From Flavobacterium lacisediminis (GTDB lineage: Bacteria; Bacteroidota; Bacteroidia; Flavobacteriales; Flavobacteriaceae): 64,000 bases of DNA. The notes below the pieces were generated by a model. That model was given only the letters and a program-made list of their open reading frames with translations. It was not told where the DNA came from and made no database searches. The DNA is taken from positions 62,001-126,000 of the forward strand of contig NZ_JAPCIO010000003.1 in the NCBI RefSeq assembly GCF_025909975.1. Reading direction: 5' to 3'. A program made the position numbers and the translations under genes. Positions 50,450 to 60,500 of this stretch are shown piece by piece. Each line of letters begins with the position of its first letter. The stretch's first letter is position 1.

Positions 50450-51595
50450 TTAATCTTGAAGTACTCTGTTAATTTGAATAAAACGTTTTTTGTAGTAAGG
50501 TTCTTCCGTTGAAGAAATAATAACTCCAGCTTGTACCGAAGAATGGATAAACTTTATTTCATCCCCGTTTATTTCAGTAATCATTCCCACGTGATTAATA
50601 CTACCTCTACCGTTTGTTGTAAAGAAAATTAAATCTCCTTTTTGAGCTTGACTTCTATCTATTCTATAACCTGCTCCAGCCGCCATTGAACTTGATGAAC
50701 GAGGCAAAGTCATGTCGATATGTTTAAAAGTTGAAAACATTAATCCTGAGCAATCAAAACCAGCACTTGTAGTACCTCCACCTCTGTAACGTGTTCCAAT
50801 ATGTTGCGAGGCTTTTGCTATTAAAAATTCCGCTTTAGACATATTTTCTGGAGAAAGCTCTTCAATTTCTTTTGAACTATTTACAATTTCATTTTGATGT
50901 TTAGCCAATTCTACATCCCCTTTTTTTACCACTACTTCATATCCAATAGGTAAATTAGCAATAATTTCAGGATTCATTTCTTCCAAATCCTTAACACTTA
51001 CTTTGTACTTTTTAGAAAGTTTGTATAAAGTTTCTCCTTTGGTAACGGTATGGACTTTATTTCCTAGTTCATCCGTACATAAATTGGCATCCATGTTTGT
51101 TGGATTCGATACTTCTGCAACTACTGCTTTTGTAACTTTAGTTTTTGTCTCTTTCTCTTTAGTTTTTATTTCTTTTGGAGATTCCTTTTTAGCAGAAACA
51201 ACTATTTTATCACCAATTTGAATGGCTTCTGGATTGATATCTGGATTTAATTCTTTCAATTTTTCCAGACTGATATCATATTTTTTAGCAATCTTATAAA
51301 GTGATTCACCTGATTCAACTACATGAGTTTCGGTAGAATTCTTAGATGAAGATACTTCTTTATTATTTTTTGATTTTGATTTTTTGTTGGGAATTAACAA
51401 AACAGTTTTTAACTGCAATAAGGCGCCTTTCGATTTTGGATTTAATTCATAAATGTCGGATTCACTAACATCATACTTTTTAGCAATGGAATAAATGGAT
51501 TCACCTGAAACCACTGTATGTTTAATTGTCTTTTGAGAAAAAACAACACTACTGCAGAAAAAAAGAAAAAAAGTTAATATTTGGAATAATTTCAT
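50450..51595 (-). CDS. Secreted peptidoglycan endopeptidase: three LysM plus NlpC/P60
   Basis: The 381-residue protein has a signal peptide (FQILTFFLFFCSSVVFS). LysM domains follow at about 23-70 (HTVVSGESIYSIAKKYDVSE), 91-135 (HVVESGESLYKIAKKYDISL) and 182-226 (HTVTKGETLYKLSKKYKVSV), separated by Lys/Ser-rich linkers. The C-terminal NlpC/P60 cysteine peptidase has catalytic Cys in FDCSGLMFSTF and His in SINHVGMIT, with HSSVQAGV as the third site. It would bind and cut peptidoglycan peptides in the periplasm. It is a single gene on the minus strand. Confidence 0.95.
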   Translation of the reverse strand: MKLFQILTFFLFFCSSVVFSQKTIKHTVVSGESIYSIAKKYDVSESDIYELNPKSKGALLQLKTVLLIPNKKSKSKNNKEVSSSKNSTETHVVESGESLYKIAKKYDISLEKLKELNPDINPEAIQIGDKIVVSAKKESPKEIKTKEKETKTKVTKAVVAEVSNPTNMDANLCTDELGNKVHTVTKGETLYKLSKKYKVSVKDLEEMNPEIIANLPIGYEVVVKKGDVELAKHQNEIVNSSKEIEELSPENMSKAEFLIAKASQHIGTRYRGGGTTSAGFDCSGLMFSTFKHIDMTLPRSSSSMAAGAGYRIDRSQAQKGDLIFFTTNGRGSINHVGMITEINGDEIKFIHSSVQAGVIISSTEEPYYKKRFIQINRVLQD

Positions 51596-51646
51596 TTAGA
51601 ATTAATTTAGATGGATTATAGCTAATTTGATGGTCGCAAGATAAAA

Positions 51647-51672
51647 AAAACTCCCTTTAAAAAGGGAGTTTT
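51647..51672 (-). terminator. Terminator after the carboxylase operon
   Basis: On the minus strand AAAACTCCCTTT pairs with AAAGGGAGTTTT over 2 nt, followed by T8 interrupted only at its end. It lies 14 bp after the stop codon of the beta subunit gene. Confidence 0.85.
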
Positions 51673-51686
51673 AACATTATTTTAAA

Positions 51687-53228
51687 CTACAAAGGAATAT
51701 TTCCGTGTTTACGTTTTGGAGTGTCAACTGTTTTATTTTCCAGCATACTAAATGCTTTCATTAATTTTCTACGAGTATCTCTTGGTAAAATTACCTCATC
51801 GATAAATCCACGTTGCGCTGCTGTGTAAGGATTAGCAAATAACTCAGCATATTCTGCTTCTTTTTCTGCTAATTTAGCTACCGGATCAGCTGCTTCACTA
51901 ATTTCTTTTTTGAAGATAATTTCTGAAGCTCCTTTTGCTCCCATTACCGCAATTTCTGCACTTGGCCAAGCAAAATTCATATCAGCACCAATGTGTTTTG
52001 AATTCATAACGTCATAAGCACCACCATACGCTTTACGAGTAATTACTGTAACTCTTGGTACTGTAGCTTCACTAAATGCGTATAATAATTTTGCTCCATG
52101 TGTGATGATTCCGTTCCATTCTTGGTCGGTTCCTGGCAAGAAACCTGGTACATCTTCTAACACTAATAAAGGAATATTGAAACAATCACAAAAACGTACA
52201 AATCTAGCTGCTTTAATAGAACTGTTTACATCCAAACAACCTGCTAAAACCATTGGTTGGTTGGCTACAATTCCGATACTTCTTCCTCCTAAACGAGCAA
52301 AACCAACAATAATATTTTCAGCGAAATCTTTATGAATTTCAAAGAACGAATCTTCATCGATAATACCACCAATTACCTCGTGCATATCATAAGGTTTGTT
52401 AGCACTATCAGGCACAAGCGTATCTAATTTTTCACGAACCTCATCACCTACTACATAAGGTAATTTAGGAGTTGTTTCTCTATTATTTTGAGGCACATAG
52501 CTCAACAATCTTTTAATATCTTCCAAACATTCAATTCCGTTTGGTGAAGTAATATGACAAACTCCAGATTTTGATGCATGTGTTGCTGCTCCACCTAATT
52601 CTTCAGAAGTTACTTCTTCATTAGTAACCGTTTTTACAACGTTAGGTCCTGTTACGAACATATAACTATTGCCTTCAACCATCATAGTAAAATCGGTCAT
52701 AGCTGGAGAATAAACGGCTCCACCAGCACATGGTCCCATAATAGCTGAAATTTGAGGAATAACTCCAGACGCCTGAACGTTTCTGTAGAAAATATCTGCA
52801 TATCCACCTAAAGAACGAACTCCTTCTTGAATACGAGCACCACCTGAATCGTTTAGTCCAATCATTGGAGCACCACTGCGAAGTGCCATATCCATTACTT
52901 TACAGATTTTTTCTGCATGTGTTTCTGATAACGAACCTCCAAAAACCGTAAAATCTTGTGCAAAAACATAGACTAATCTTCCATCGATAGTTCCGTAACC
53001 AGTAACAACTCCGTCTCCGTAATAGACTTCTTTTTCCATTCCGAAATCGGTTGTACGGTGTGTAACTAACATACCAATTTCTTCAAAAGAACCTTCATCT
53101 AAAAGGTATTCTACACGTTCTCTTGCCGTTAATTTCTTTTTAGCATGATGCGACGCAATTCTTTTTTCGCCTCCACCTAATTTGGCTAAAGCTATTTTAT
53201 CGTTTAATACTTTAATTTTATCTTCCAT
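51687..53228 (-). CDS. Acyl-CoA carboxylase, carboxyltransferase (beta) subunit
   Basis: From the ATG at 53228 ([21 protein letters not shown]) the product has 513 residues, typical of propionyl/methylmalonyl-CoA carboxyltransferases. The N-terminal half has [17 protein letters not shown] and [39 protein letters not shown] and [12 protein letters not shown] form the acyl-CoA oxyanion hole. The C-terminal half has [20 protein letters not shown] and [14 protein letters not shown]. It transfers CO2 from carboxybiotin to an acyl-CoA, most likely propionyl-CoA. It is the last gene of the operon. The 11-residue N-terminal extension is rejected. Confidence 0.93.
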   Translation of the reverse strand: MEDKIKVLNDKIALAKLGGGEKRIASHHAKKKLTARERVEYLLDEGSFEEIGMLVTHRTTDFGMEKEVYYGDGVVTGYGTIDGRLVYVFAQDFTVFGGSLSETHAEKICKVMDMALRSGAPMIGLNDSGGARIQEGVRSLGGYADIFYRNVQASGVIPQISAIMGPCAGGAVYSPAMTDFTMMVEGNSYMFVTGPNVVKTVTNEEVTSEELGGAATHASKSGVCHITSPNGIECLEDIKRLLSYVPQNNRETTPKLPYVVGDEVREKLDTLVPDSANKPYDMHEVIGGIIDEDSFFEIHKDFAENIIVGFARLGGRSIGIVANQPMVLAGCLDVNSSIKAARFVRFCDCFNIPLLVLEDVPGFLPGTDQEWNGIITHGAKLLYAFSEATVPRVTVITRKAYGGAYDVMNSKHIGADMNFAWPSAEIAVMGAKGASEIIFKKEISEAADPVAKLAEKEAEYAELFANPYTAAQRGFIDEVILPRDTRRKLMKAFSMLENKTVDTPKRKHGNIPL

Positions 53229-53261
53229 TTTTTGTAATGAGTCAATTAGACAATTTGCCAA

Positions 53262-54710
53262 TTAGTTAGGCAATCTTAACACTTTTTGATCTTCAACGTA
53301 TTGTTGAAATGCAATCATAGCTGCAATTTCAGCTTCAATATCTAATTTTGATTTTAGTTTTTCAGCATCATAATACGCTTTCACAAAACCTGTATCGAAA
53401 TCACCTGAACGGAATGCTTCATGTTCCATTACAAATTTTCCGAATGGTAACGTAGTGTGAACTCCTTCAACCAAATAATTATCAATTGCTTTAATCATTA
53501 ATTCGATTGATTCTTCACGTGTGTTTCCGTACGTAATCAATTTTGAAAGCATTGGATCGTAATAAATTGGCACATCCATTCCTTCTTCGATTCCGTTATC
53601 AACACGAATTCCTTCTCCTTCTGGTAATTTGTAAGTACTTAAGAAACCAACATTTGGCAAGAAATCATTCATTGGATCTTCTGCATATACACGAAGTTCC
53701 ATTGCGTGACCTTTGATTTGCAAATCTTCTTGTTTCATTGGTAACGCTTCGCCACGTGCAACACGAATTTGCAATTCCACTAAATCCAATCCTGAAATTA
53801 ATTCTGAAACTGGGTGTTCTACTTGCAAACGAGTATTCATTTCTAAGAAATAGAAATTATGGTCCGCATCCATTAAAAACTCAACTGTTCCAGCTCCTAA
53901 ATAATCGCAAGCTTTAGCCACTTTTACAGCCGCTTCGCCCATTTCTTTACGTTTTTCTGGAGTCAAAATTGCTGATGGCGCTTCTTCTACTACTTTTTGG
54001 TGACGACGTTGGATACTACATTCTCTTTCGAAAACATAGACAATATTTCCATGACTATCCGCCATTACTTGAATTTCAATGTGACGTGGTTTGGTAACAT
54101 ATTTTTCAATGAAAACCGAACCATCTCCAAAAGCATTTGTTGCTTCTGAAATCGCTCTATCCATTTGAGAAACGAAATCTTCTGCTTTTTCTACTATACG
54201 CATTCCTTTTCCACCACCACCTGCTGAGGCTTTGATTAGAATAGGAAAACCAATTTCTGTAGCAATTTTCTTTGCTGCTTCGATATCTGTAATAGCATCT
54301 TCTGTTCCTGGAACCATTGGGATGTTGTAGTCTTTTACAGCATCTTTAGCCGCTAATTTATTCCCCATCATTTCGATGGCTTTCGATTTTGGTCCGATGA
54401 AAATGATGTTGTTCTTTTCACATTCTTCTGCAAAATGTGAATTTTCACTCAAGAAGCCATAACCTGGATGAACAGCATCAACACCCAATTCTTTACAAAC
54501 TTCGATGATTTTATCACCACGTAAATACGATTGACTTGATGCAGCCTCACCAATTAAAACTGCTTCATCAGCATATTTTACATGCAAAGCATTTCTATCG
54601 GCTGACGAGTAAACGGCTACTGTTTTGATTCCCATTTTTTTCGCGGTTTTCATTACTCTAATAGCAATTTCACCACGATTGGCAACTAATATTTTTTTAA
54701 TTTCTTTCAT
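53262..54710 (-). CDS. accC: Biotin carboxylase subunit
   Basis: The ATP-grasp enzyme starts MKEIKKILVANRGEIAIRVMKTA (ATG at 54710; the upstream Met at 54725 lies within the preceding gene). The product has 482 residues. IKASAGGGGKGMRIV is the glycine-rich loop. ERECSIQRRHQKVVEEAPS and FYFLEMNTRLQVEHPVSE are the catalytic regions. It carboxylates the biotin on the small carrier encoded just upstream. It sits in the order carrier - carboxylase - carboxyltransferase with a 1-bp gap to the carrier stop. Confidence 0.94.
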   Translation of the reverse strand: MKEIKKILVANRGEIAIRVMKTAKKMGIKTVAVYSSADRNALHVKYADEAVLIGEAASSQSYLRGDKIIEVCKELGVDAVHPGYGFLSENSHFAEECEKNNIIFIGPKSKAIEMMGNKLAAKDAVKDYNIPMVPGTEDAITDIEAAKKIATEIGFPILIKASAGGGGKGMRIVEKAEDFVSQMDRAISEATNAFGDGSVFIEKYVTKPRHIEIQVMADSHGNIVYVFERECSIQRRHQKVVEEAPSAILTPEKRKEMGEAAVKVAKACDYLGAGTVEFLMDADHNFYFLEMNTRLQVEHPVSELISGLDLVELQIRVARGEALPMKQEDLQIKGHAMELRVYAEDPMNDFLPNVGFLSTYKLPEGEGIRVDNGIEEGMDVPIYYDPMLSKLITYGNTREESIELMIKAIDNYLVEGVHTTLPFGKFVMEHEAFRSGDFDTGFVKAYYDAEKLKSKLDIEAEIAAMIAFQQYVEDQKVLRLPN

Positions 54711-54711
54711 G

Positions 54712-55197
54712 TTATTCGAATTCAATTAACAATTGTCCTTTATCTACAGCGTTTCCTTTTTCAACGGCAATCGATTTGATAACTCCATCTCTTGGTGAAA
54801 GGAAACAGTTTTCCATTTTCATTGCTTCTAAAATCAATAAAGGATCATTTTCTTTTACTTCTTGTCCAACAGAAACGTTGATTTCTAAAATCAAACCTGG
54901 CATTGGAGCTTTAATAGCGTTCACCACTTTTGTTCTACCACGTTCAATTCCCATGCTTTTGATTAATTCATCTAAAGCATCAGAAATAGCAACATCATAA
55001 GTGTTGTTGTTAACTTTTACGGTATATTTTTTAGAAAGAAAATCAGCTGAAACAATTTCAGCCTTGTAGGGTTTGTTGTCTTTTAGCACATGAAACTTTG
55101 CTTCATCTACCTTTACGGCATCTAATTTTTGAAGATCGTTTTCAGTAACTTCAAACGAAGCAGAATTGTTTACTAAAAGTTTATAATTTGTGCTCAT
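54712..55197 (-). CDS. Biotin carboxyl carrier protein (biotinyl/lipoyl domain)
   Basis: The 161-residue protein has a C-terminal biotinyl domain with EAMKMEN (biotin on the central Lys) preceded by APMPGLILEINVSVGQEVKE. Its N-terminal half is a small beta-rich domain typical of the carriers in propionyl/acetyl-CoA carboxylases of Bacteroidetes. It is the first gene of the operon, upstream of accC and the carboxyltransferase. Confidence 0.93.
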   Translation of the reverse strand: MSTNYKLLVNNSASFEVTENDLQKLDAVKVDEAKFHVLKDNKPYKAEIVSADFLSKKYTVKVNNNTYDVAISDALDELIKSMGIERGRTKVVNAIKAPMPGLILEINVSVGQEVKENDPLLILEAMKMENCFLSPRDGVIKSIAVEKGNAVDKGQLLIEFE

Positions 55198-55290
55198 ATG
55201 AGATTATTTTTAGTCGACGTAAACTTACAAAAAGAAAACGTTTTCTAAACTGATAATTCTCATAAAATTTGTAAAAATACTATAGCTAAT

Positions 55291-57480
55291 TTACAAAGTT
55301 AACAATCCAAATTGTCGCATAGTCATAATTGGTTTTGAATACCAAAATAATTCAAAATCGTCAAATTGTTGTTCAAAATCAGATTTTAGCTGTGAAAAAG
55401 TCATTTTGTTATCTGAGTAAACCGAAATTTTCTCTAAGGTATTAACCAACCACTTTCCTTCTTCTGCATTTACAGAAATATCATAGTTTTGAGTTTTATT
55501 GTGAAACGTTAATTTCATTATTTCCCATGAAGTTCCTTTTTTCGATTTGGTGAAGATTTCGGTTTGAGGCTTTCCTCCTATCCAAACGATTTTCGCATTG
55601 GGTTTCGTGTTGAAATTTTGTTCTTTTTCAAGACAATTATAAATAAAATCGGAAGGAATTTTTGTTTTTGGAATTTTGAAATCGAACCAATCTTGCAAAT
55701 CGTAATCGAAACAGATTCCATGCATATAATTGAACAACGACTTCTTTAATCCGAAACTAAACTTATCATGATTGATTCCGGTTTTGTCTTTAAAATTGAT
55801 GTCGTTATTAGCAAAAGTAATTTCATTCTGCTCTGGAATTACTCCGAATTCTTCGGGAAACATTCCCACTGGAGAATGCGCTGTCATGGCAAATTGATGC
55901 CAAAAACCGCTTTGTAAAACACCAAGTTCAAATAACTGACGTACCATTTCCAAACTATCAACTGTTTCTTGAATCGTTTGTGTTGGGTAACCGTACATCA
56001 AATAAGCGTGAACCATAATTCCTGATTCTGTGAAATTTCGGGTAACTTGAGCTACTTGTTCAACTGTTACTCCTTTTTTGATTAATTCTAAAAGTCGGTC
56101 TGAAGCTACTTCTAATCCACCAGAAACCGCAATACAACCTGATTCTTTCAACAACAAACATAAATCAGCTGTAAAACTTTTTTCAAAACGAATGTTGGTC
56201 CACCAAGTAACAACTAATTTTCGCTTAATGATTTCCAATGCTACTTCTCGCATTAAAGCTGGCGGCGCTGCTTCATCTACAAAATGGAATCCGTTTTCGC
56301 CCGTTTGGGCGATTAACTCTTCCATTCGATCGACCAAAATTTTTGCAGCAATTGGCTCGTAAAGCTTAATGTAATCTAACGAAATATCGCAAAAAGTACA
56401 TTTTCCCCAATAACAACCGTGTGCCATGGTGAGTTTATTCCAACGACCGTCGCTCCATAAACTGTGCATTGGATTTGCAATTTCTATGACTGAAATGTAT
56501 TTATCTAACAACAAATCAGAATAATCGGGTGTTCCCACTTCTGCTTGTTTGTAATCGTGACGTGTCGTGTTGTTTTTATAAACGACTTGATTATTTTCTA
56601 ATAGGAAAGTTCTTTTTAAAGGCTTCTCGACTTGAGTCGATGTGACAAAATCATATAGTAATTCAACTGGAAGTTCACCATCATCTAACGTGATAAAATC
56701 GAAGAATTCAAAAACTCGATTATCTTTTAATTCGCGAAGTTCCGTATTTGGAAAACCACCTCCCATCGACAATTTCATATTGGGATAATTGGCTTTTATA
56801 AACTGAGCACAACGAAAAGCACTGTATAAATTACCAGGAAATGGAACTGAAATTAAAACTAGCTTTGGTTGTACTTCTTCAATTCTTTCTTTGAGAATTT
56901 TGATTGTAATTTCGTCTATGAAAGTTAACTCGTTTTGTAAGTGATTGTATAACTCATCAAAAGAATTCGCGCTTCTTCCTAAACGTTCTGCATAGCGACT
57001 GAAACCGAAATTTTCATCAATACATTCTACAATGAAATCGGATAAATCTTCTAAATATAAGGTAGCTAAATGCTTTGCTTTATCTTGCATTCCCATGGAA
57101 CCAAATGCAAATTCCATATCGTCTAATTGATCAAAACGAGAGGCTTCTGGTAAAAAATTCCCTGAACAAATTTGACGTGCTAAAGATGGATTTTTACCTT
57201 GAAGAAAAGCGATTACAGCATCTGTAGTTTTGATATAATCATCTTTTAGGAAATAAATTCGTTGTGAATTCGGCTCAAATTCTTCAAACTTGAAACCTGA
57301 AATCTGAAACAAACTTTCTAAACCTTTTTTGGAAAACAGTTCTAAAATCACCTCGATACCTAAATCCATTTGGTAAGCCGAAATATCTTTTGTGTTTAGA
57401 AAACCTTTGATATAAGCCGTTGCTGGATACGGTGTATTCAGTTGGGTAAAAGGCGGTGTGATTAAGAGGATATCTTTCAA
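55291..57480 (-). CDS. B12-binding-domain radical SAM protein
   Basis: The protein has a cobalamin-binding-like N-terminal domain (DILLITPPFTQLNTPYPATA; VLISVPFPGNLYSAFRCAQF; LSMGGGFPN). The radical SAM core carries the cluster motif as C-x4-C-x2-C (HGCYWGKCTFCD) rather than the usual C-x3-C-x2-C. The longest frame starts with TTG at 57498, but that codon lies inside a -7 element (TACCTTTG, 57496-57503). The next in-frame TTG at 57480 (starting MKDILLITPP) is therefore preferred, giving 729 residues. The substrate is unknown; many relatives act on natural products or membrane molecules. It is a single gene. Confidence 0.75.
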   Translation of the reverse strand: MKDILLITPPFTQLNTPYPATAYIKGFLNTKDISAYQMDLGIEVILELFSKKGLESLFQISGFKFEEFEPNSQRIYFLKDDYIKTTDAVIAFLQGKNPSLARQICSGNFLPEASRFDQLDDMEFAFGSMGMQDKAKHLATLYLEDLSDFIVECIDENFGFSRYAERLGRSANSFDELYNHLQNELTFIDEITIKILKERIEEVQPKLVLISVPFPGNLYSAFRCAQFIKANYPNMKLSMGGGFPNTELRELKDNRVFEFFDFITLDDGELPVELLYDFVTSTQVEKPLKRTFLLENNQVVYKNNTTRHDYKQAEVGTPDYSDLLLDKYISVIEIANPMHSLWSDGRWNKLTMAHGCYWGKCTFCDISLDYIKLYEPIAAKILVDRMEELIAQTGENGFHFVDEAAPPALMREVALEIIKRKLVVTWWTNIRFEKSFTADLCLLLKESGCIAVSGGLEVASDRLLELIKKGVTVEQVAQVTRNFTESGIMVHAYLMYGYPTQTIQETVDSLEMVRQLFELGVLQSGFWHQFAMTAHSPVGMFPEEFGVIPEQNEITFANNDINFKDKTGINHDKFSFGLKKSLFNYMHGICFDYDLQDWFDFKIPKTKIPSDFIYNCLEKEQNFNTKPNAKIVWIGGKPQTEIFTKSKKGTSWEIMKLTFHNKTQNYDISVNAEEGKWLVNTLEKISVYSDNKMTFSQLKSDFEQQFDDFELFWYSKPIMTMRQFGLLTL

Positions 57481-57495
57481 GTCGTGAGATTTTTG

Positions 57496-57503
57496 CAAAG
57501 GTA
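57496..57503 (-). promoter_or_regulatory. -7 element of the radical SAM gene
   Basis: TACCTTTG on the minus strand is a full TAnnTTTG match. It contains the TTG of the longest open frame and lies 16 bp before the TTG at 57480. Confidence 0.55.
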
Positions 57504-57537
57504 AAATTAAAAATCGTTTCGAGCTAATTTGTAATAA

Positions 57538-57572
57538 TTTGGGTACAATGTCTTTTTAAATTGTTATTTTTG
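57538..57572 (+). promoter_or_regulatory. Promoter of the giant T9SS gene (TTTG-N23-TATTTTTG)
   Basis: TTTG at 57538-57541 is followed after 23 bp by TATTTTTG at 57565-57572, an acceptable though long spacing. The ATG at 57590 follows 18 bp later, while the TTG at 57572 is within the element. Confidence 0.5.
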
Positions 57573-57589
57573 TGGAAATATTTTACTGC

Positions 57590-60500
57590 ATGAGAGCATT
57601 AGCGTTACTCTTTTTTTCTTTATTCTTCAGTTTGACATATAGTCAGGTTAAAAACAACTCCATTGGTTTTATTGAAAACAAAGGGCAAATTGTTGATCAA
57701 AAAAACAAACCTAATCCAAGTGTAAAATATCTTTTAAACACTAATGGTTTAAATGTTCAATTGCAAGAAAAAGGCTTTTCTTATGACGTTTACGAAACTG
57801 AAAAAAATCCGTTATCCAAAAAAGACAAAGCCTTTAATTCTTCCAATCCAAATTTTGATAATGGAATTAAAACACCCGATTATTCTTTAAAATATAATTT
57901 TCATAGAATTGATATTGACTTTTTAAATGCAAACCAAAATGTAAAATTAATTGCTGAAGAAAAATCAAAAGACTATGACAATTACTACAATGTTGCTCAT
58001 GCAAGAAATGGCATAACAAATGTTCATAAATACAAAAAAGTTACTTATCAAAACATTTACAATCAAATTGATGTTGTCTTTTTTATTCCAAACGATTCAA
58101 CAAAAGCAGTTGAGTATAATTTCATTGTAAAACCAGGCGGAAAAATTTCAGACATTCAACTAAAAATTGAAGGTGGAAAAACAGAACTAGTTGAAAACAA
58201 GATACAAATGCAACTTCGTTTTGGAGAAATGGATGAAACCATTCCGATGAGTTGGATTGAACAAGGAAATAGAAAAAATGAAATTAAAATCAACTATAAA
58301 AAGATAAAAAAGAATGTTTATGGTTTTGAAGGTGATTTGAATTCTTCTGAGAAAACTATTGTAATTGATCCTACTCCTGTTAGGTTGTGGGGAACTTATT
58401 ATGGTGGAAGTGGAGACGAATATCCAAACGATATAACATCAGATTCAAACAACAATATATACATATCAGGCACAACATATAGTTTAAACAATATAGCTAC
58501 TATTGGCACACACTTATCAAATATATCAAATCAAGCAGGGTTTATTGCAAAGTTTAATACATACGGAAATAGAATTTGGGGAACTTATTATTTAGCTAAT
58601 ACAAGACGATTAAAAATAGATTCCAATTTTAATGTTTATTGTGCTGGGAGTTCTGTTGCTTCACCAAATGTTGCATCAATTGGCGCTTTTCAAGAAAACA
58701 ACAATGGTTATGCTGATGCTTTTCTAATAAAATTAAACGAAAATGGTATAAGAGAATGGGCTACTTTTTTTGGTGGCGAAGGAAATGAAAATAGCTTTGA
58801 TGTAACTTTTGATTCAAACAACAATGCTTATTTATGTGGGTATACAACCAGTTTCACAAATATATCAACTCCAAATTCTCACCAACCAAATAAAGAACCT
58901 ACTCAAAGTAATGGAGCATTAGATGCATTTATAGTGAAATTTAGTGAAAATGGTATTAGACAATGGTCTACTTATTATGGAGGCGAAGGCACTGAAACAT
59001 TTTTCAATTGTTATTATTCAAACAATTTCATTTATTTAACTGGAAATAGTGGTAGCACATTTAATATTGCTACTCCAGGAAGCTATCAAGAGAATAATGC
59101 AGGAAGTATTGACGCAATGATTGTTAAGATAGATTTAAATGGTAACAGAGTATGGGGTACTTATGTTGGTGGAATTGGGCTAGAATCTTTTGATTATAGA
59201 GCTGATTTAAAAAATGACTTCATTTATTTAATTGGCAGGACTTCAAGCCAAACTAACATTGCTACAACTGGAGCATTATTTGAAAATTTTCAACTCTCAA
59301 CAAATGCATCTGCAAGTTATCAATATTCAAATGCAATAATAAAATTTGACTTATTAAATCAAACAAAAATTTGGGGAACATACTTTTTAAGTGAACCATT
59401 GAATCTTAAAGTTAATTCATTAGATGAAATTTATGTTTGCGGAAATACAACTTTAACAACTGGAATAGCTTCAATCAATGCTTATCAAACCAACTTACTT
59501 GGATTTACAAACGCTTTTATTATTAAACTAAATAATTTAAGTCAATATATTTGGGGGACTTATTATTCTGGAAACGTTCCTCATCATATTTATGACACAA
59601 AGATCACATTAGACACAAATAATAATATTTATAGCTATGGTAGATCTTTGGGTATTCAACCAAGTTTAGGAACTCCAAATAGTCATCAAGAAATAGCAGG
59701 AAGTCACCAAGATACATTCATAGCAAAATTTCTTGACTGCCAATCATCAGCATTAATAGCATCAAATTCGCCAGTATGTCCCGGTAACAACTTAGAACTT
59801 ACTGCCTCTGGAGGGAACAATTATTCTTGGACAGGTCCAAATGGGTTTACTTCATCAGATCAAAACCCTTTAATTCCAAACGCAAATTCATCTCACAGTG
59901 GTCAATACACTTGTGCTATAACGGGAACTGGAGGTTGTGATAACACTGTTACTTTAAATGTTGTGGTTGGTGATTCTGTTGCGCCAATACCTACAATTAC
60001 AAATTTACCAATCATTACTGGGGATTGCAACACTGTTATTTCAACTATTCCAACAGGTTTGGACAATTGTGCTGGAACAATAATTGCGACTACAACAAAT
60101 CCATTAATTTATTCAATCCCTGGAAATTACACCATTACTTGGAATTATAATGACGGAAACGGAAATTCAAGTTCTCAAACACAGAATGTTACGATTTCAT
60201 CAGTTGTTTTACCAACACTAACATCCCCTCAACAATTCTGCATTCAACAAAACGCAACATTAAATAACATTCTTATTACTGGTCAAAATATACAATGGTA
60301 TGATGCTGCAACAAATGGAAATATATTACCTAATACTACTCTACTACAGAATGGAATAACTTATTATGCTTCGCAAACTATAAATGGATGTGAAAGCACA
60401 AGGGTTCCTGTTTTAGTAACTATTCAAAACACACCTGCTCCGACAGGAAATTCAAATCAAAGTTTTTGTAGTACTGAAAATGCTACTTTGAACAATATTG

